From the NCBI RefSeq assembly GCF_016107555.1, contig NZ_JABASU010000029.1, positions 1 through 32,113 of the forward strand: DNA of 32,113 nucleotides, read 5' to 3'. Both the position numbers and the translations under genes were made by a program. The DNA is from Psychrobacter celer (lineage in GTDB: Bacteria; Pseudomonadota; Gammaproteobacteria; Pseudomonadales; Moraxellaceae). Positions 24,298 through 32,113 of the stretch are shown here, in pieces (positions within the stretch are counted from its first letter, which is position 1; every line of letters begins with the position of its first letter). The notes below the pieces were generated by a model, which worked only from the letters and a program-made list of their open reading frames with translations, was not told where the DNA came from and made no database searches.

Positions 24298-25446
24298 ATG
24301 ACCACGCCCATAAAAACTCAGTGCCCCCATTGTCACGCTTGCTTTAAAGTAAAACAAACCCAATTGAACAAAGTAAACGCCACTGTCAACTGCGAGCAGT
24401 GTCATCAGAGCTTCTTAGTCAATCAGCACCTCATCGTCACCGCCGACACTGCCCCCAGCCCTCACGCTGCGACCGATACCGCCACTTCTACATCAAACAA
24501 AGCCGCGGCTCACAATGAGCTTATTCACGACGATTTGATTCATGATGATCTGATTGATGACGACCTCATCCACGATGAGCTGATTCATGATGACATGGAT
24601 ATAGGGGAGTCAGAAACCGACTTATTAGAGTACGATTCGCTCGACAGTATGGATGCATGGCTGACACAGGCGAGTCATCGCAACCATACCTCAAACCAGC
24701 AGTCATCTGCAGCGCAGATAAGCCCGGACTCATCGGCACAAGCAGCGCTAAGCTCTGCCGCCGCCAATGATATTCATGCCAATGTCGATGACAATGCGGA
24801 CAATGCTTGGCTTGAGGCGTTGTTGAAAGAAGAAAGCCAAAACACACACAAAACACCAGATAACACCGACCTATCACAAATCTTACAAAAAATGGGCGTT
24901 CCGTTTAGTGACGAAGAAAAAAGCCAAAACGCTCGTGTAAAAGAGGCGCAAGCAAGGTTTTCACCAACGCCTGCGCGGCGCTCAGTGGCATCATTACTAT
25001 GGACCCTTGGTTGCTTGGTATTGGCGCTGCTCTTATTGGCGCAATATGTCATCTTTAATATAGACACCTTGGTCAAAGACCCTGCCCACGCCGAGCGCCT
25101 ACACCGCATCTGCTCTGTTGCCGTTTGTAGCTTGCCTAGTGCGGACCTAACAGCATTGAGCATTAGTCAAATTACTCACCAAAAAAGCCGTATTAACACC
25201 ACAGGCGCGTTTAGCGATGTCAGCGCCGCCCTTTATAATCAAAGCACCAAAGCGCAGCTCTATCCGAGCGTAAAGGTCAGTGTGTACGGCAAAGATACTA
25301 TAATTGGTGAGTTTATCGCAGCGCCAGCAGATTACTTATTAAGCAAGCAAAAACAACTCGCCGCCAATAGTCAGCAGCAGTTATTGTTTACCATCCCTGT
25401 GGCCAATACTCAGATTCGCGACGTTCAGATAACGCCTTTGTATTAA
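24298..25446 (+). CDS. Zinc-ribbon and DUF3426 domain membrane protein
   Basis: This is a 382-residue protein with an N-terminal zinc ribbon of the MJ0042 type: C9-P-H-C12 and C32-E-Q-C35. Residues 46-230 are low complexity and acidic, including five tandem copies of a pentapeptide like LIHDD (about 75-100). One membrane helix spans 232-254. The C-terminal DUF3426 domain starts with the paired-cysteine segment RICSVAVCSLP (270-280). The zinc ribbon should be cytoplasmic and DUF3426 periplasmic. The function is unknown. The gene lies between prmA and fis, as in related genomes. No strong ribosome site precedes the ATG at 24298. Confidence 0.87.
   Translation: MTTPIKTQCPHCHACFKVKQTQLNKVNATVNCEQCHQSFLVNQHLIVTADTAPSPHAATDTATSTSNKAAAHNELIHDDLIHDDLIDDDLIHDELIHDDMDIGESETDLLEYDSLDSMDAWLTQASHRNHTSNQQSSAAQISPDSSAQAALSSAAANDIHANVDDNADNAWLEALLKEESQNTHKTPDNTDLSQILQKMGVPFSDEEKSQNARVKEAQARFSPTPARRSVASLLWTLGCLVLALLLLAQYVIFNIDTLVKDPAHAERLHRICSVAVCSLPSADLTALSISQITHQKSRINTTGAFSDVSAALYNQSTKAQLYPSVKVSVYGKDTIIGEFIAAPADYLLSKQKQLAANSQQQLLFTIPVANTQIRDVQITPLY
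24517..24600 (+). repeat. 15-bp in-frame tandem repeat encoding (LIHDD)n
   Basis: Five or so units of 15 bp, each encoding a pentapeptide close to L-I-H-D-D, followed by a partial unit. Codons differ between units (for example ATT/ATC and GAC/GAT), so the repeat is not recent at the DNA level or has diverged. The count could vary between strains. Confidence 0.8.
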
Positions 25447-25526
25447 GGCCTGTGTTTATCAAATGGTTAAGGTATGTTTTAGCTACGCTGACAGATACTA
25501 CGAAAAATAACGCTTCATTGAGCGAC

Positions 25527-25571
25527 TTGATGGTCATGTATTTGATAACTGGGTACTTGATAACTGGGTAT
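25527..25571. repeat. Three tandem 15-bp repeats upstream of fis
   Basis: The units are 25527-25541, 25542-25556 and 25557-25571. The second and third (TTGATAACTGGGTAC and the same ending in T) differ only at the last base. The first keeps TTGAT and GTA. They end 46 bp before the -10 box of fis, at a position typical of activator or UP-type sites. Confidence 0.75.
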
Positions 25572-25613
25572 CGGATATAACCTCGAATCTATCAGCGCCA
25601 AAGGCCATTAATT

Positions 25614-25622
25614 TGATATAAT
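25614..25622 (+). promoter_or_regulatory. Extended -10 promoter of fis
   Basis: TG-A-TATAAT at 25614-25622 is a perfect -10 with the extended TGN. The -35 region is poor, as is common with extended -10 promoters. The leader to the ATG would be about 43 nt. Confidence 0.6.
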
Positions 25623-25671
25623 ACCCTGATATCTGATGGTTTGATTTTCTCTAACCCAAGGACTTTATCTT

Positions 25672-25989
25672 ATGGCACCTCATGCACAGCATAATGCCCA
25701 CCATTTTGCTACCAGCTCTGAGCATCCTGCCGACTACTCCAAACCCCATACCGACACTGCTCATGAGCCACTGCGTGTACATGTTGAGCGTGTGGTGCGC
25801 CAGTACTTTGCCTTGTTAGGTGATGAGGTGCCAACCGACTTATACGAGCTGATTTTAAGACAAGTTGAAGAACCGCTACTGTCGGTCGTCCTCGAACAAA
25901 CGCGCGGCAATCAAACCAAATGCGCCCAAATCCTCGGGCTAAATCGCGGTACACTACGCAAAAAACTCAAAACTTATGACTTAATGTAG
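25672..25989 (+). CDS. fis: DNA-binding protein Fis
   Basis: Fis is a homodimeric nucleoid protein that bends DNA and controls rRNA and many growth-phase genes. The C-terminal helix-turn-helix is very close to E. coli Fis: TRGNQTKCAQILGLNRGTLRK, with the final KLKTYDLM. The product is 105 residues; the first 30 or so are histidine-rich (HAQHNAHH) and not part of the core fold. AAGGA lies 9 nt before the ATG. In enterobacteria fis follows dusB. Here it follows the DUF3426 gene with a 225-nt gap that holds its own promoter and three repeats. Autoregulation is likely from family knowledge; I did not identify Fis sites. Confidence 0.95.
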   Translation: MAPHAQHNAHHFATSSEHPADYSKPHTDTAHEPLRVHVERVVRQYFALLGDEVPTDLYELILRQVEEPLLSVVLEQTRGNQTKCAQILGLNRGTLRKKLKTYDLM

Positions 25990-26101
25990 CATCAGCTATA
26001 TGCGCCTATCTATTTTGATTGACAATCATTATGCAGGGCAATTGAGCGGTGATGATCTCAGTTTTTTTGAGGTTATCTGCCACCATTGTCGTTATCATCT
26101 T

Positions 26102-26128
26102 GCCAGACGTTGATGTCGGGCTTTTTTT
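26102..26128 (+). terminator. Possible attenuator/terminator just before purH
   Basis: GCCAGAC (26102-26108) and GTCGGGC (26115-26121) pair except for one A-G mismatch, leaving a 6-nt loop, and a T7 run follows (26122-26128). It ends 14 nt before the purH ATG, so any purH transcript starting further upstream must read through it. Confidence 0.45.
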
Positions 26129-26142
26129 ATGGAAGTTTTTTT

Positions 26143-27723
26143 ATGAGTACAACCCCACTCGCCTTATTATCAGTCTCTGATAAATCCAATATCGTTGAAT
26201 TTGCTCAAGGTCTCATCAAGGCAGGCTTTGGTTTGTTATCTACTGGCGGTACGTATCGGCTACTCACCGAAAATAACGTCGCTGTAACCGAGGTCTCAGA
26301 CTATACTGGCTTTCCTGAGATGATGGACGGCCGCGTCAAGACACTACATCCTAAAATCCATGGCGGTATCTTAGGTCGCCGCGGGACTGATGATGGCGTC
26401 ATGAGTGACCATCAAATCGAGCGTATTGATCTGGTGGTAGTAAACTTATATCCATTTGCGCAAACCATCGCGCGCGCCGATGTGACCATGGCTGATGCTA
26501 TCGAAAACATCGATATCGGCGGCCCTACTATGGTACGGGCAGCAGCAAAAAACCATGCCCATGTCGGTATCGTCACGGACCCTGCTGACTATGAGCGCGT
26601 CCTTACCGCTCTCGGTGACAGCACTGAGCTGACTTCGGCGCTGCGTTATGACTTAGCGGTCAAAGCTTTTGAGCATACCGCACAGTATGACGGTATGATT
26701 GCTAACTTCTTGGGCAGCCGCCTCAGCGCCACGCAGGAGCCAGAAAACTTCCCACGCACCTTTAACGTGCAGCTCGAAAAAGCACAAGACTTACGTTATG
26801 GTGAAAACCCGCATCAAAACGCCGCTTTTTATGTCGAAAACCACCCATTAAAGAGCCAGCAAGCCTCTATCGCAACCGCCACACAGTTGCAAGGCAAAGC
26901 GCTGTCGTATAATAACATCGCCGATACAGATGCCGCACTGGAGTGTGTCAAAGCCTTTAGCGCGCCTGCTTGTGTGATCGTTAAACACGCCAACCCTTGC
27001 GGCGTGGCTGTGGATCAAGACCAAGTTGCTGCATACCAAACGGCCTTTAGTACCGACCCTGAGTCTTCTTTTGGTGGCATCATTGCCTTTAACCGTCCCT
27101 TGACGCTAGCCGCGGCTAAAGCCATCATTGATAATCAGTTCGTCGAAGTCATCATCGCACCAAGTATCGAAGAAGGCGTCCTCGATATCACAGCCAGCAA
27201 GAAAAACGTCCGCGTCTTGGTATGCGGCGAGCTGCCAGCACCAGACCAACGCGACGCTCAGCTTGATTATAAGCGCGTCAATGGTGGCCTACTCGTACAA
27301 GAACAAGACCTTGGCTTAATCACTGCCAATGATCTAAAAATTGTCACCGATGTACAACCAACAGAGGCGCAGATTGCAGACTTGCTATTTAGCTGGAACG
27401 TCGCAAAATATGTCAAATCAAACGCCATTGTCTATGCCAAAGCTCAGCGCACCATCGGTGTTGGTGCCGGTCAAATGAGCCGTGTCAACTCAGCCCGTAT
27501 CGCCGCCATCAAAGCTGAACACGCAGGACTTGCCACCGAAGGCGCGGTTATGGCCTCAGATGCCTTCTTCCCATTCCGTGATGGCATCGATAATGCAGCG
27601 GATGTCGGCATCTCTGCTATCATTCAGCCGGGTGGCTCGATGCGCGATGACGAAACCATCGCAGCGGCCAATGAGCATGGTATCGCCATGGTGTTCACAG
27701 GTATGCGTCATTTCCGCCACTAG
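26143..27723 (+). CDS. purH: Bifunctional AICAR transformylase/IMP cyclohydrolase
   Basis: PurH carries out the last two steps of IMP synthesis. The N-terminal cyclohydrolase domain starts [15 protein letters not shown], with [27 protein letters not shown] and [17 protein letters not shown]. The C-terminal AICAR transformylase shows [12 protein letters not shown] and [10 protein letters not shown] (the family's catalytic Lys-His region), and ends in [32 protein letters not shown] chose the ATG at 26143 (526 residues): it matches the family N-terminus and has GGAAG nearby. An upstream ATG at 26086 in the same frame would add 19 hydrophobic residues that overlap a hairpin. A bidirectional terminator lies 60 nt after the stop. 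Confidence 0.97.
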   Translation: MSTTPLALLSVSDKSNIVEFAQGLIKAGFGLLSTGGTYRLLTENNVAVTEVSDYTGFPEMMDGRVKTLHPKIHGGILGRRGTDDGVMSDHQIERIDLVVVNLYPFAQTIARADVTMADAIENIDIGGPTMVRAAAKNHAHVGIVTDPADYERVLTALGDSTELTSALRYDLAVKAFEHTAQYDGMIANFLGSRLSATQEPENFPRTFNVQLEKAQDLRYGENPHQNAAFYVENHPLKSQQASIATATQLQGKALSYNNIADTDAALECVKAFSAPACVIVKHANPCGVAVDQDQVAAYQTAFSTDPESSFGGIIAFNRPLTLAAAKAIIDNQFVEVIIAPSIEEGVLDITASKKNVRVLVCGELPAPDQRDAQLDYKRVNGGLLVQEQDLGLITANDLKIVTDVQPTEAQIADLLFSWNVAKYVKSNAIVYAKAQRTIGVGAGQMSRVNSARIAAIKAEHAGLATEGAVMASDAFFPFRDGIDNAADVGISAIIQPGGSMRDDETIAAANEHGIAMVFTGMRHFRH

Positions 27724-27784
27724 TCTTTTGTAACTGAGCCGGCGCGCATGAGGCGGGTCGGTTTTGATTGCTAAATTACAGATT

Positions 27785-27820
27785 AAAAAAAGCCACTGTC
27801 TTTGATACAGTGGCTTTTTT
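27785..27820. terminator. Bidirectional intrinsic terminator
   Basis: AGCCACTGT (27791-27799) pairs with ACAGTGGCT (27807-27815) around a CTTTGAT loop, with six A before and T after. It ends purH (plus) and also ppiD (minus, stop at 27898). Confidence 0.9.
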
Positions 27821-27897
27821 ACGTCTTTATGTGCGAGCGGTTATCGTCATTTAAGCCATTTAAGATGACTCAATTATCGATATTTAACGATTTGTAT

Positions 27898-29772
27898 TTA
27901 ACGACCTTGCGCGTTGGCCATGTTGGTGTCGTTAATCTCAACCTGATACACCATCCGCAGATACTCTAAGTAATCTTGCAGTTGATCTTGGCCTAAATTA
28001 TCACGAATAATAGCCGCCGTTTGTGCTCTTTGCACATCAGATAATGGTGATTGCTGCTCCGTTTTGATGCGGTCACCGACCAACAAGCTGGCACCCACTT
28101 CCGTCTCGCCTGCGATGGCTACCACAGCGTTATCATCAGCTTGCTGGCTAAAGGCCATACCACGCTCTTTTTCGGTCAATTGTGTCGTTTGACGATTGAT
28201 CTGACCGAGCGCTTTCAGCGTTACAGGCTGCTTGCTGATATCTGCTGGCGTTTTGATACTAGCAGCGATGGCTTTGGCTTCTTTTAGGGCCAATGCTGTG
28301 GCTTTTTGGCGACGTAGTATCTGCGTAATTTTTGGCGTCGCCGCTGACAAAGACAAGGTTTTAGTAGGGCGATAATTGCTCGGTTGTATCCACACCTTGC
28401 TGTTACCTACTTCGATACCTGCGGTTACTGCCTGATCTTGAATGGTAAATTCATCAAAGGCTTGTTTGAGCACAGCTGGCTGTGACAGGACCGATTGGTT
28501 ATTTTCTTTACGGTAGTCTTTGATGCGTTTTAGTGGGACGTTTTCTTGCTGAGCAATATCTTCGATACTAAAACCATCAGCCGCCAAATCATTAATAGCC
28601 GTGACTTTATCGGCATAAATCTCTTGACGCTTGTACTCTTTTGCTTTCGCCGTTAGCTCATCGCGCATGCTCTCCAGACTTGGCACCTTGCTACCATTAT
28701 CTTCGGTCACTGTAAATATCTGATAGCCAAAGCTGGTTTTGATGGGTGCGGTGACATCCCCAATACTTAGGCCCTCAAGCGCTTTTTCGACCGCAGCAGC
28801 ATCGCTACCAAACACCGAGGTATTCAGACGACCGATATCGCCGCCGTTCTCTCCTGACGGATCATCGGACTCGGCTTTGGCAAGCGCGGCAAACGACTCA
28901 CCTTTGTCTAAACGTGCCTGAATTTTTTCAGCACGCGCCTTGGCGTTGTCACCTGTGAGGAGTATTTGGCTGATTCTACGCTCGTCTGCCACCGCTTGGC
29001 TTTGCTTATACGCTTCATACTGCTGCTGTAGATCCGCTTCAGTGACCTCATCAACCTGAATGGCTTGCGGGTCTAGTTGAATATAAGCCAAATCCACCAT
29101 CGCGGCACTTTTTAGTGTGTCTTTATTGGCATCATAATAAGCCTGAATATCGCTTTTGCTGACTTCGACTTGATCGGCATAGTCTTGCCAATTAAACCGA
29201 TGGAGCCAGATATTGCGCGACTCCATTTGCAAATCAATCAATTGACTGACCGCTTGCATCGGATAAATCGCAGTACCGACGATACTGGCATTGAGCTGAT
29301 CGAGGCTTAACTGATTGCGAAACTCAGCAAACAGCTGGTTTTTTGTCATACCGCGATTGCGCAAAAAGTTTGCAAACTGCTCATTAGAAAAATTGCCGTC
29401 AGCATCTTTAAATACTTCTTCTTGACGCAGCAAACGGTTGATGGTGTCATCAGAGACCGTCATCCCAAGCTTACCTGCCTGCTGCTCTAACAATGTGCGA
29501 TCTATAAGGCCTTTTAGCACCTGCTCGTGTAGCACATCCTCATTTAAGAGGCTGGCATCATCAACTTGCTCTAAGATTTCGGTACGACGGTTATTTACCG
29601 CAGCTTGATACTCAGACAGCCCCACACTTGCCTCACCCACCTGAGCGACTTGGTTTGGGTCGACACTACCGCCAAAGTAGCTTTCGACACCCAATAGCGC
29701 AAGCGGTGACAGGCATAAAATCAATAAAATGCGACCTGGCCAGCTTTTTAAAAAATCGCGCAATTTATCCAT
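27898..29772 (-). CDS. ppiD: Periplasmic folding chaperone PpiD
   Basis: PpiD is an inner-membrane-anchored chaperone at the exit of the Sec translocon. The 624-residue product has one helix at about 13-30, a SurA-N-like chaperone region (about 35-180) with VLKGLIDRTLLEQQAG, and a parvulin domain at about 262-360 (RRISQILL, then GENGGDIGRL and TSFGYQIFTVTE). A long C-terminal region follows. PpiD parvulin domains often lack isomerase activity, so a chaperone role is safer. GCAGAG lies about 7 nt before the ATG. It follows hupB on the same strand, the order of E. coli hupB-ppiD. A terminator between the two suggests separate transcription. Confidence 0.93.
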   Translation of the reverse strand: MDKLRDFLKSWPGRILLILCLSPLALLGVESYFGGSVDPNQVAQVGEASVGLSEYQAAVNNRRTEILEQVDDASLLNEDVLHEQVLKGLIDRTLLEQQAGKLGMTVSDDTINRLLRQEEVFKDADGNFSNEQFANFLRNRGMTKNQLFAEFRNQLSLDQLNASIVGTAIYPMQAVSQLIDLQMESRNIWLHRFNWQDYADQVEVSKSDIQAYYDANKDTLKSAAMVDLAYIQLDPQAIQVDEVTEADLQQQYEAYKQSQAVADERRISQILLTGDNAKARAEKIQARLDKGESFAALAKAESDDPSGENGGDIGRLNTSVFGSDAAAVEKALEGLSIGDVTAPIKTSFGYQIFTVTEDNGSKVPSLESMRDELTAKAKEYKRQEIYADKVTAINDLAADGFSIEDIAQQENVPLKRIKDYRKENNQSVLSQPAVLKQAFDEFTIQDQAVTAGIEVGNSKVWIQPSNYRPTKTLSLSAATPKITQILRRQKATALALKEAKAIAASIKTPADISKQPVTLKALGQINRQTTQLTEKERGMAFSQQADDNAVVAIAGETEVGASLLVGDRIKTEQQSPLSDVQRAQTAAIIRDNLGQDQLQDYLEYLRMVYQVEINDTNMANAQGR

Positions 29773-30233
29773 AGTTATCTCTGCTTTATTAACCTATGTT
29801 GATGAAAAACCATTGTAATATTATGCCTATCGACGCTGTGGTAACGATGCTATCTAAGCCAGCAATGGTATGAGTAAGGGCGTGTGAGTTTTGGTGCAAA
29901 ACCAAGAGAGATCAATCAATCTTGATTTAGACAATGCATCTACAGCGCGCCCTATGATACGTGATTTTTAAGACAGACTCAAAATATTCATGATGTCTGA
30001 TACAAACTATCGCAATAAAAAAAGCACCTAAATATTAGGTGCTTTTTGCTATTTGGCTCATGGCTTAAATAATAAGCAAATCCATGAGCAACCTTCTATC
30101 TTTTTACGGCCTACAGACACTGCATTTATACGTATCTTGTATCCAATTTTAGTCTCTGCCTAATAGGTGGCCGTAGTTTTATAGTGGTCTATACTTTATA
30201 TAGTCTTAAAAGAAATACTATCTTAACAAAGAC
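29773..30233. other. Intergenic region hupB-ppiD
   Basis: This gap of 461 bases holds the terminator at 30017-30048 and presumably the ppiD promoter, with CATAAT-like words on the minus strand near 29823. A 6-bp hairpin (GTTTTG-GTG-CAAAAC, 29888-29902) is seen. No gene is supported. Confidence 0.5.
30017..30048. terminator. Intrinsic terminator downstream of hupB
   Basis: AGCACCTAA (30023-30031) pairs with TTAGGTGCT (30035-30043) around a 3-nt loop, flanked by A and T runs on both sides. It lies about 190 nt after the hupB stop on the minus strand. Confidence 0.88.
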
Positions 30234-30506
30234 TTAGTTTAAGCGCTCTTTTAAGTTTTTACCAGCTTTAAAGCTTGGTACTTTGCTTGCTGGGATGTTT
30301 AGCTCTTCACCAGTCTTAGGGTTACGGCCAGTACGTGCTTTGCGGTCTTTTACGCTAAAAGTACCAAAACCAACCAAAGAGATGCTGTCGCCAGCTTCTA
30401 AAGCTTCACCAACACTTTCCATAACAGCGTTTAGTGCATCGCCAGCTTGGGTTTTGTTCAGACCACTTTTTTCTGCGATGCTATCAATCAATTCTGACTT
30501 ATTCAT
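30234..30506 (-). CDS. hupB: DNA-binding protein HU
   Basis: HU is a small dimeric nucleoid protein that bends DNA. The 90-residue product matches the family along its whole length: [37 protein letters not shown] with the GRNPKTGE arm, and the final [19 protein letters not shown] lies 7 nt before the ATG. A promoter is proposed at 30554-30582. ppiD is the next gene on the same strand, which supports the beta-subunit name. It could be the only HU gene of the genome; the window does not show that. Confidence 0.97.
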   Translation of the reverse strand: MNKSELIDSIAEKSGLNKTQAGDALNAVMESVGEALEAGDSISLVGFGTFSVKDRKARTGRNPKTGEELNIPASKVPSFKAGKNLKERLN

Positions 30507-31094
30507 AAAATTTCCTTCAAGTTTAATGGGGATAATACACGCTCACGCCAGGTATTGTAACGCTCTCATAGCACTTAAGCAATAAAAACTACCTGACTTG
30601 CGTATTAACAGGTTTCGCTTTGTTATCGTCTTTATATCAAGGCCGCATAAGGAGCGCAAGCGATTTTACATATTTTTGTGCCGCTTACTACGTATTTGAC
30701 ACTCAATGTTACGCAAAACCCCTGCAATTTTTTATCAACTCACTACTTTACCTTAGACAGCTTGACTACCCAGTGTTTTGTCCAGTAAATTGCTCTCACT
30801 ATAGTATTTGAACCTATCCTTAGCTTAAAAATACTAATGAGTCATCAACAAGCCACTACTGGCTCTAAGACAACAGGCAGCCAAACGAAAATAGCACAAA
30901 AATTATCGACTTATCAATACACTTGACACAAAGGTTACCAAGAGTCAGAAACTTACGTTACTTTTTATTATAAAGACGTTACTATAAGCAAAATATAATC
31001 GCATATTTTGGGTGTATCTTGATTTTTAAGTTGTTTTTTATTGATCAAATCCTCATTTTACGACACGTTACTAAAATAACCACGGATTATCTAC
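30507..31094. other. Divergent intergenic region hupB / UbiJ-like gene
   Basis: This gap of 588 bases is AT-rich. It holds the hupB promoter at its left end. At its right end TATAAT (30994-30999) overlaps an inverted repeat AAAATAT (30990-30996) / ATATTTT (31003-31009), about 95 nt before the next gene. A 63-codon frame at 30620-30811 has no ribosome site and no recognisable sequence. I support no gene here. Confidence 0.5.
30554..30582 (-). promoter_or_regulatory. Candidate sigma70 promoter of hupB
   Basis: On the minus strand, TTGCTT (30582-30577) and TACAAT (30559-30554) are 17 bp apart. The -10 matches at 5 of 6 and the -35 at 3 of 6. The leader to the ATG would be about 42 nt. Confidence 0.45.
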
Positions 31095-31739
31095 ATGAAG
31101 CGTTCTACGTTATCTCACTCTTTTCTCAATATCTTTTTGGTGTTCATCGAGTCAGCATTGACCTTACTGTTACGCCTAGATCCTGAATTACGTAAAGCAG
31201 CTTATCCTTTAGCCAAGCAAGGTACTGTCGTCGCGCTGCGCTTGTACCTCCCCCATGTAGAAGTTTTTGCCACCTTTAGTACCAAAGGCGTATTATTAGA
31301 CGCGCAACTCCCGATAGGCCGGAGTGAGCCTGATGTCATCATCAATGCCTACAGTATCCAAGTCATCAACGCCATCACCACTCACGATAGCGAAAGCACT
31401 GAAAAGCTACAAATGCGCGGGGAGTCAGTGCAAGTACAGTTGGTCAAGCAATTTATCATGCAATTGGGTCTAGGCAGCCTCATCCAAGGACTGGTGAAAA
31501 AGTTCAAAGGCAGTAAAGACAAATCTAAGCCCACTGAAGCGGAGATGGCAGAAAAAAAGGAAAGCTACAAACTGCGTATCAAAGAGCAACAAACGCAAAT
31601 CAACACCTTAACCATCAAAAACCGCGAGCTTGAAACCACGGTCAAAGAGCTACAAAGCAAACAAAAAACACTGACGATTGTGACTATCGGCGCCCTGCTT
31701 GTCATGATTGGCGCGATTATCGCATTATTAATAAATTAA
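31095..31739 (+). CDS. Membrane-anchored protein, possible distant UbiJ/SCP2-like
   Basis: I do not recognise this 214-residue protein with certainty. Residues 10-27 are hydrophobic. Residues 28-125 have a pattern like the SCP2-type domain of UbiJ: a helix, LRLYLPHVEVFATFSTKGVLLDAQL as alternating strands, then VIINAYSIQVINAIT and a block resembling LQMRGESVQVQLVKQF. Residues 145-190 are lysine- and glutamate-rich and should form a coiled coil. Residues 192-213 are a C-terminal membrane helix, which E. coli UbiJ lacks. UbiJ is an accessory factor of ubiquinone synthesis, but ubiE and ubiB, its usual neighbours, are absent. No clear ribosome site precedes the ATG. The link to UbiJ is an inference from pattern only. 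Confidence 0.7.
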   Translation: MKRSTLSHSFLNIFLVFIESALTLLLRLDPELRKAAYPLAKQGTVVALRLYLPHVEVFATFSTKGVLLDAQLPIGRSEPDVIINAYSIQVINAITTHDSESTEKLQMRGESVQVQLVKQFIMQLGLGSLIQGLVKKFKGSKDKSKPTEAEMAEKKESYKLRIKEQQTQINTLTIKNRELETTVKELQSKQKTLTIVTIGALLVMIGAIIALLIN

Positions 31740-32113
31740 ACGAGTCCACTAAACGAAGCAATAAAATCGACAGGTATCATTGAGAAGTCTATTAGTCGCT
31801 TTATGGTGGCATCTTTAACAAGCTACTGACCAGTCATCAAACAGTAGGGTGCCATATCAAAAATACAGCCTAGATATCTATTGCTGTCACCCTACCTTCT
31901 CCTACCTTGCCTTTTATCAAGTATCGTTAATCCTAAACCAAAAAAAATGCAGCTATTATGCCGTATGCGACTGGTATCAATTTTTCTTGCGTGCTGCTTA
32001 CTTTTGAAGCTTTACGGCATTTATACCTATAACACTGGGTTTGTTTTATAGTGCACCCAGGTGTAATGGACATTATTCATGCTGGCGTAGGCTCTAAAGC
32101 TATATACTGTCTA
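31740..32113. other. Intergenic region at the right edge of the window
   Basis: This stretch of 374 bases carries one inverted repeat, GTAGGGTG (31844-31851) with CACCCTAC (31888-31895), and no convincing gene. A 34-codon frame at 31947-32051 lacks a ribosome site. The next gene must lie outside the window. Confidence 0.45.

Noticed and set aside
26019..26024. Perfect TTGACA before purH
   Set aside because: No -10 hexamer lies 16-18 bp downstream.
26015..26033. Fur-box-like 19-mer upstream of purH
   Set aside because: It matches the E. coli consensus at about 13 of 19, with the left half poor; purH is not a usual Fur target and the region is AT-rich.
26086..26142. Upstream in-frame ATG of purH
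   Set aside because: It would add 19 residues that overlap a hairpin and a T-run and are not part of PurH proteins.
31844..31895. 8-bp inverted repeat GTAGGGTG/CACCCTAC as a terminator
   Set aside because: The 36-nt loop and lack of a T-run directly after the right arm do not fit an intrinsic terminator.
31947..32051. 34-codon frame with a hydrophobic stretch
   Set aside because: No ribosome site precedes it and the sequence has no lipobox or recognisable pattern.

Overview
The window looks like ordinary chromosomal core sequence from a Moraxellaceae gammaproteobacterium, most likely Psychrobacter. This rests on recognised protein families and gene order: alaS-lysC-csrA, prmA-DUF3426-fis-purH, hupB followed by ppiD, aroC next to prmB, and a class A PBP1b gene followed by a TPR lipoprotein. 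I did not identify the species by any search. I see no insertion sequence, prophage, CRISPR array, tRNA or rRNA gene.

Layout. 1-2.5 kb (minus): aroC and prmB. 2.8-4.3 kb (plus): a secreted L,D-transpeptidase, closed by a 23-bp perfect inverted repeat that also serves a small two-helix membrane protein gene on the minus strand (4413-4625). 5.0-8.1 kb (plus): a DUF389 membrane protein with a long acidic N-terminus and a YkvI-like transporter. 8.3-13.7 kb (plus): alaS, lysC, csrA and a HopJ-family gene. 13.9-15.3 kb (minus): nadK followed by a DUF1315 gene. 15.6-16.3 kb (plus): a Bax inhibitor-1-like membrane protein. 16.4-19.2 kb (minus): a CcoI/FixI-type copper P-type ATPase. 19.6-23.0 kb (plus): PBP1b and an LpoP-like lipoprotein, probably one operon. 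23.2-27.7 kb (plus): prmA, a zinc-ribbon/DUF3426 protein, fis and purH. 27.9-30.5 kb (minus): ppiD and hupB. 31.1-31.7 kb (plus): a membrane-anchored protein that may be a distant UbiJ/SCP2 relative.

How the genes fit together. Two envelope loci stand out: an L,D-transpeptidase that makes or remodels 3-3 crosslinks or anchors protein to peptidoglycan, and a PBP1b plus its probable outer-membrane activator. PpiD adds periplasmic folding. Fis, HU and CsrA are global DNA/RNA regulators. AroC, LysC, PurH and NadK are biosynthetic enzymes, and PrmA and PrmB methylate ribosomal proteins.

No clearly new system is present. The most interesting signals are regulatory. One is a nested hairpin carrying two Shine-Dalgarno copies in front of the small membrane gene. 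Others are groups of three imperfect tandem repeats, 15 bp upstream of fis and of mrcB and about 19 bp upstream of the HopJ gene. There is also a perfect -10 box set in the loop of a GC-rich inverted repeat upstream of csrA, and a strong internal start in lysC.
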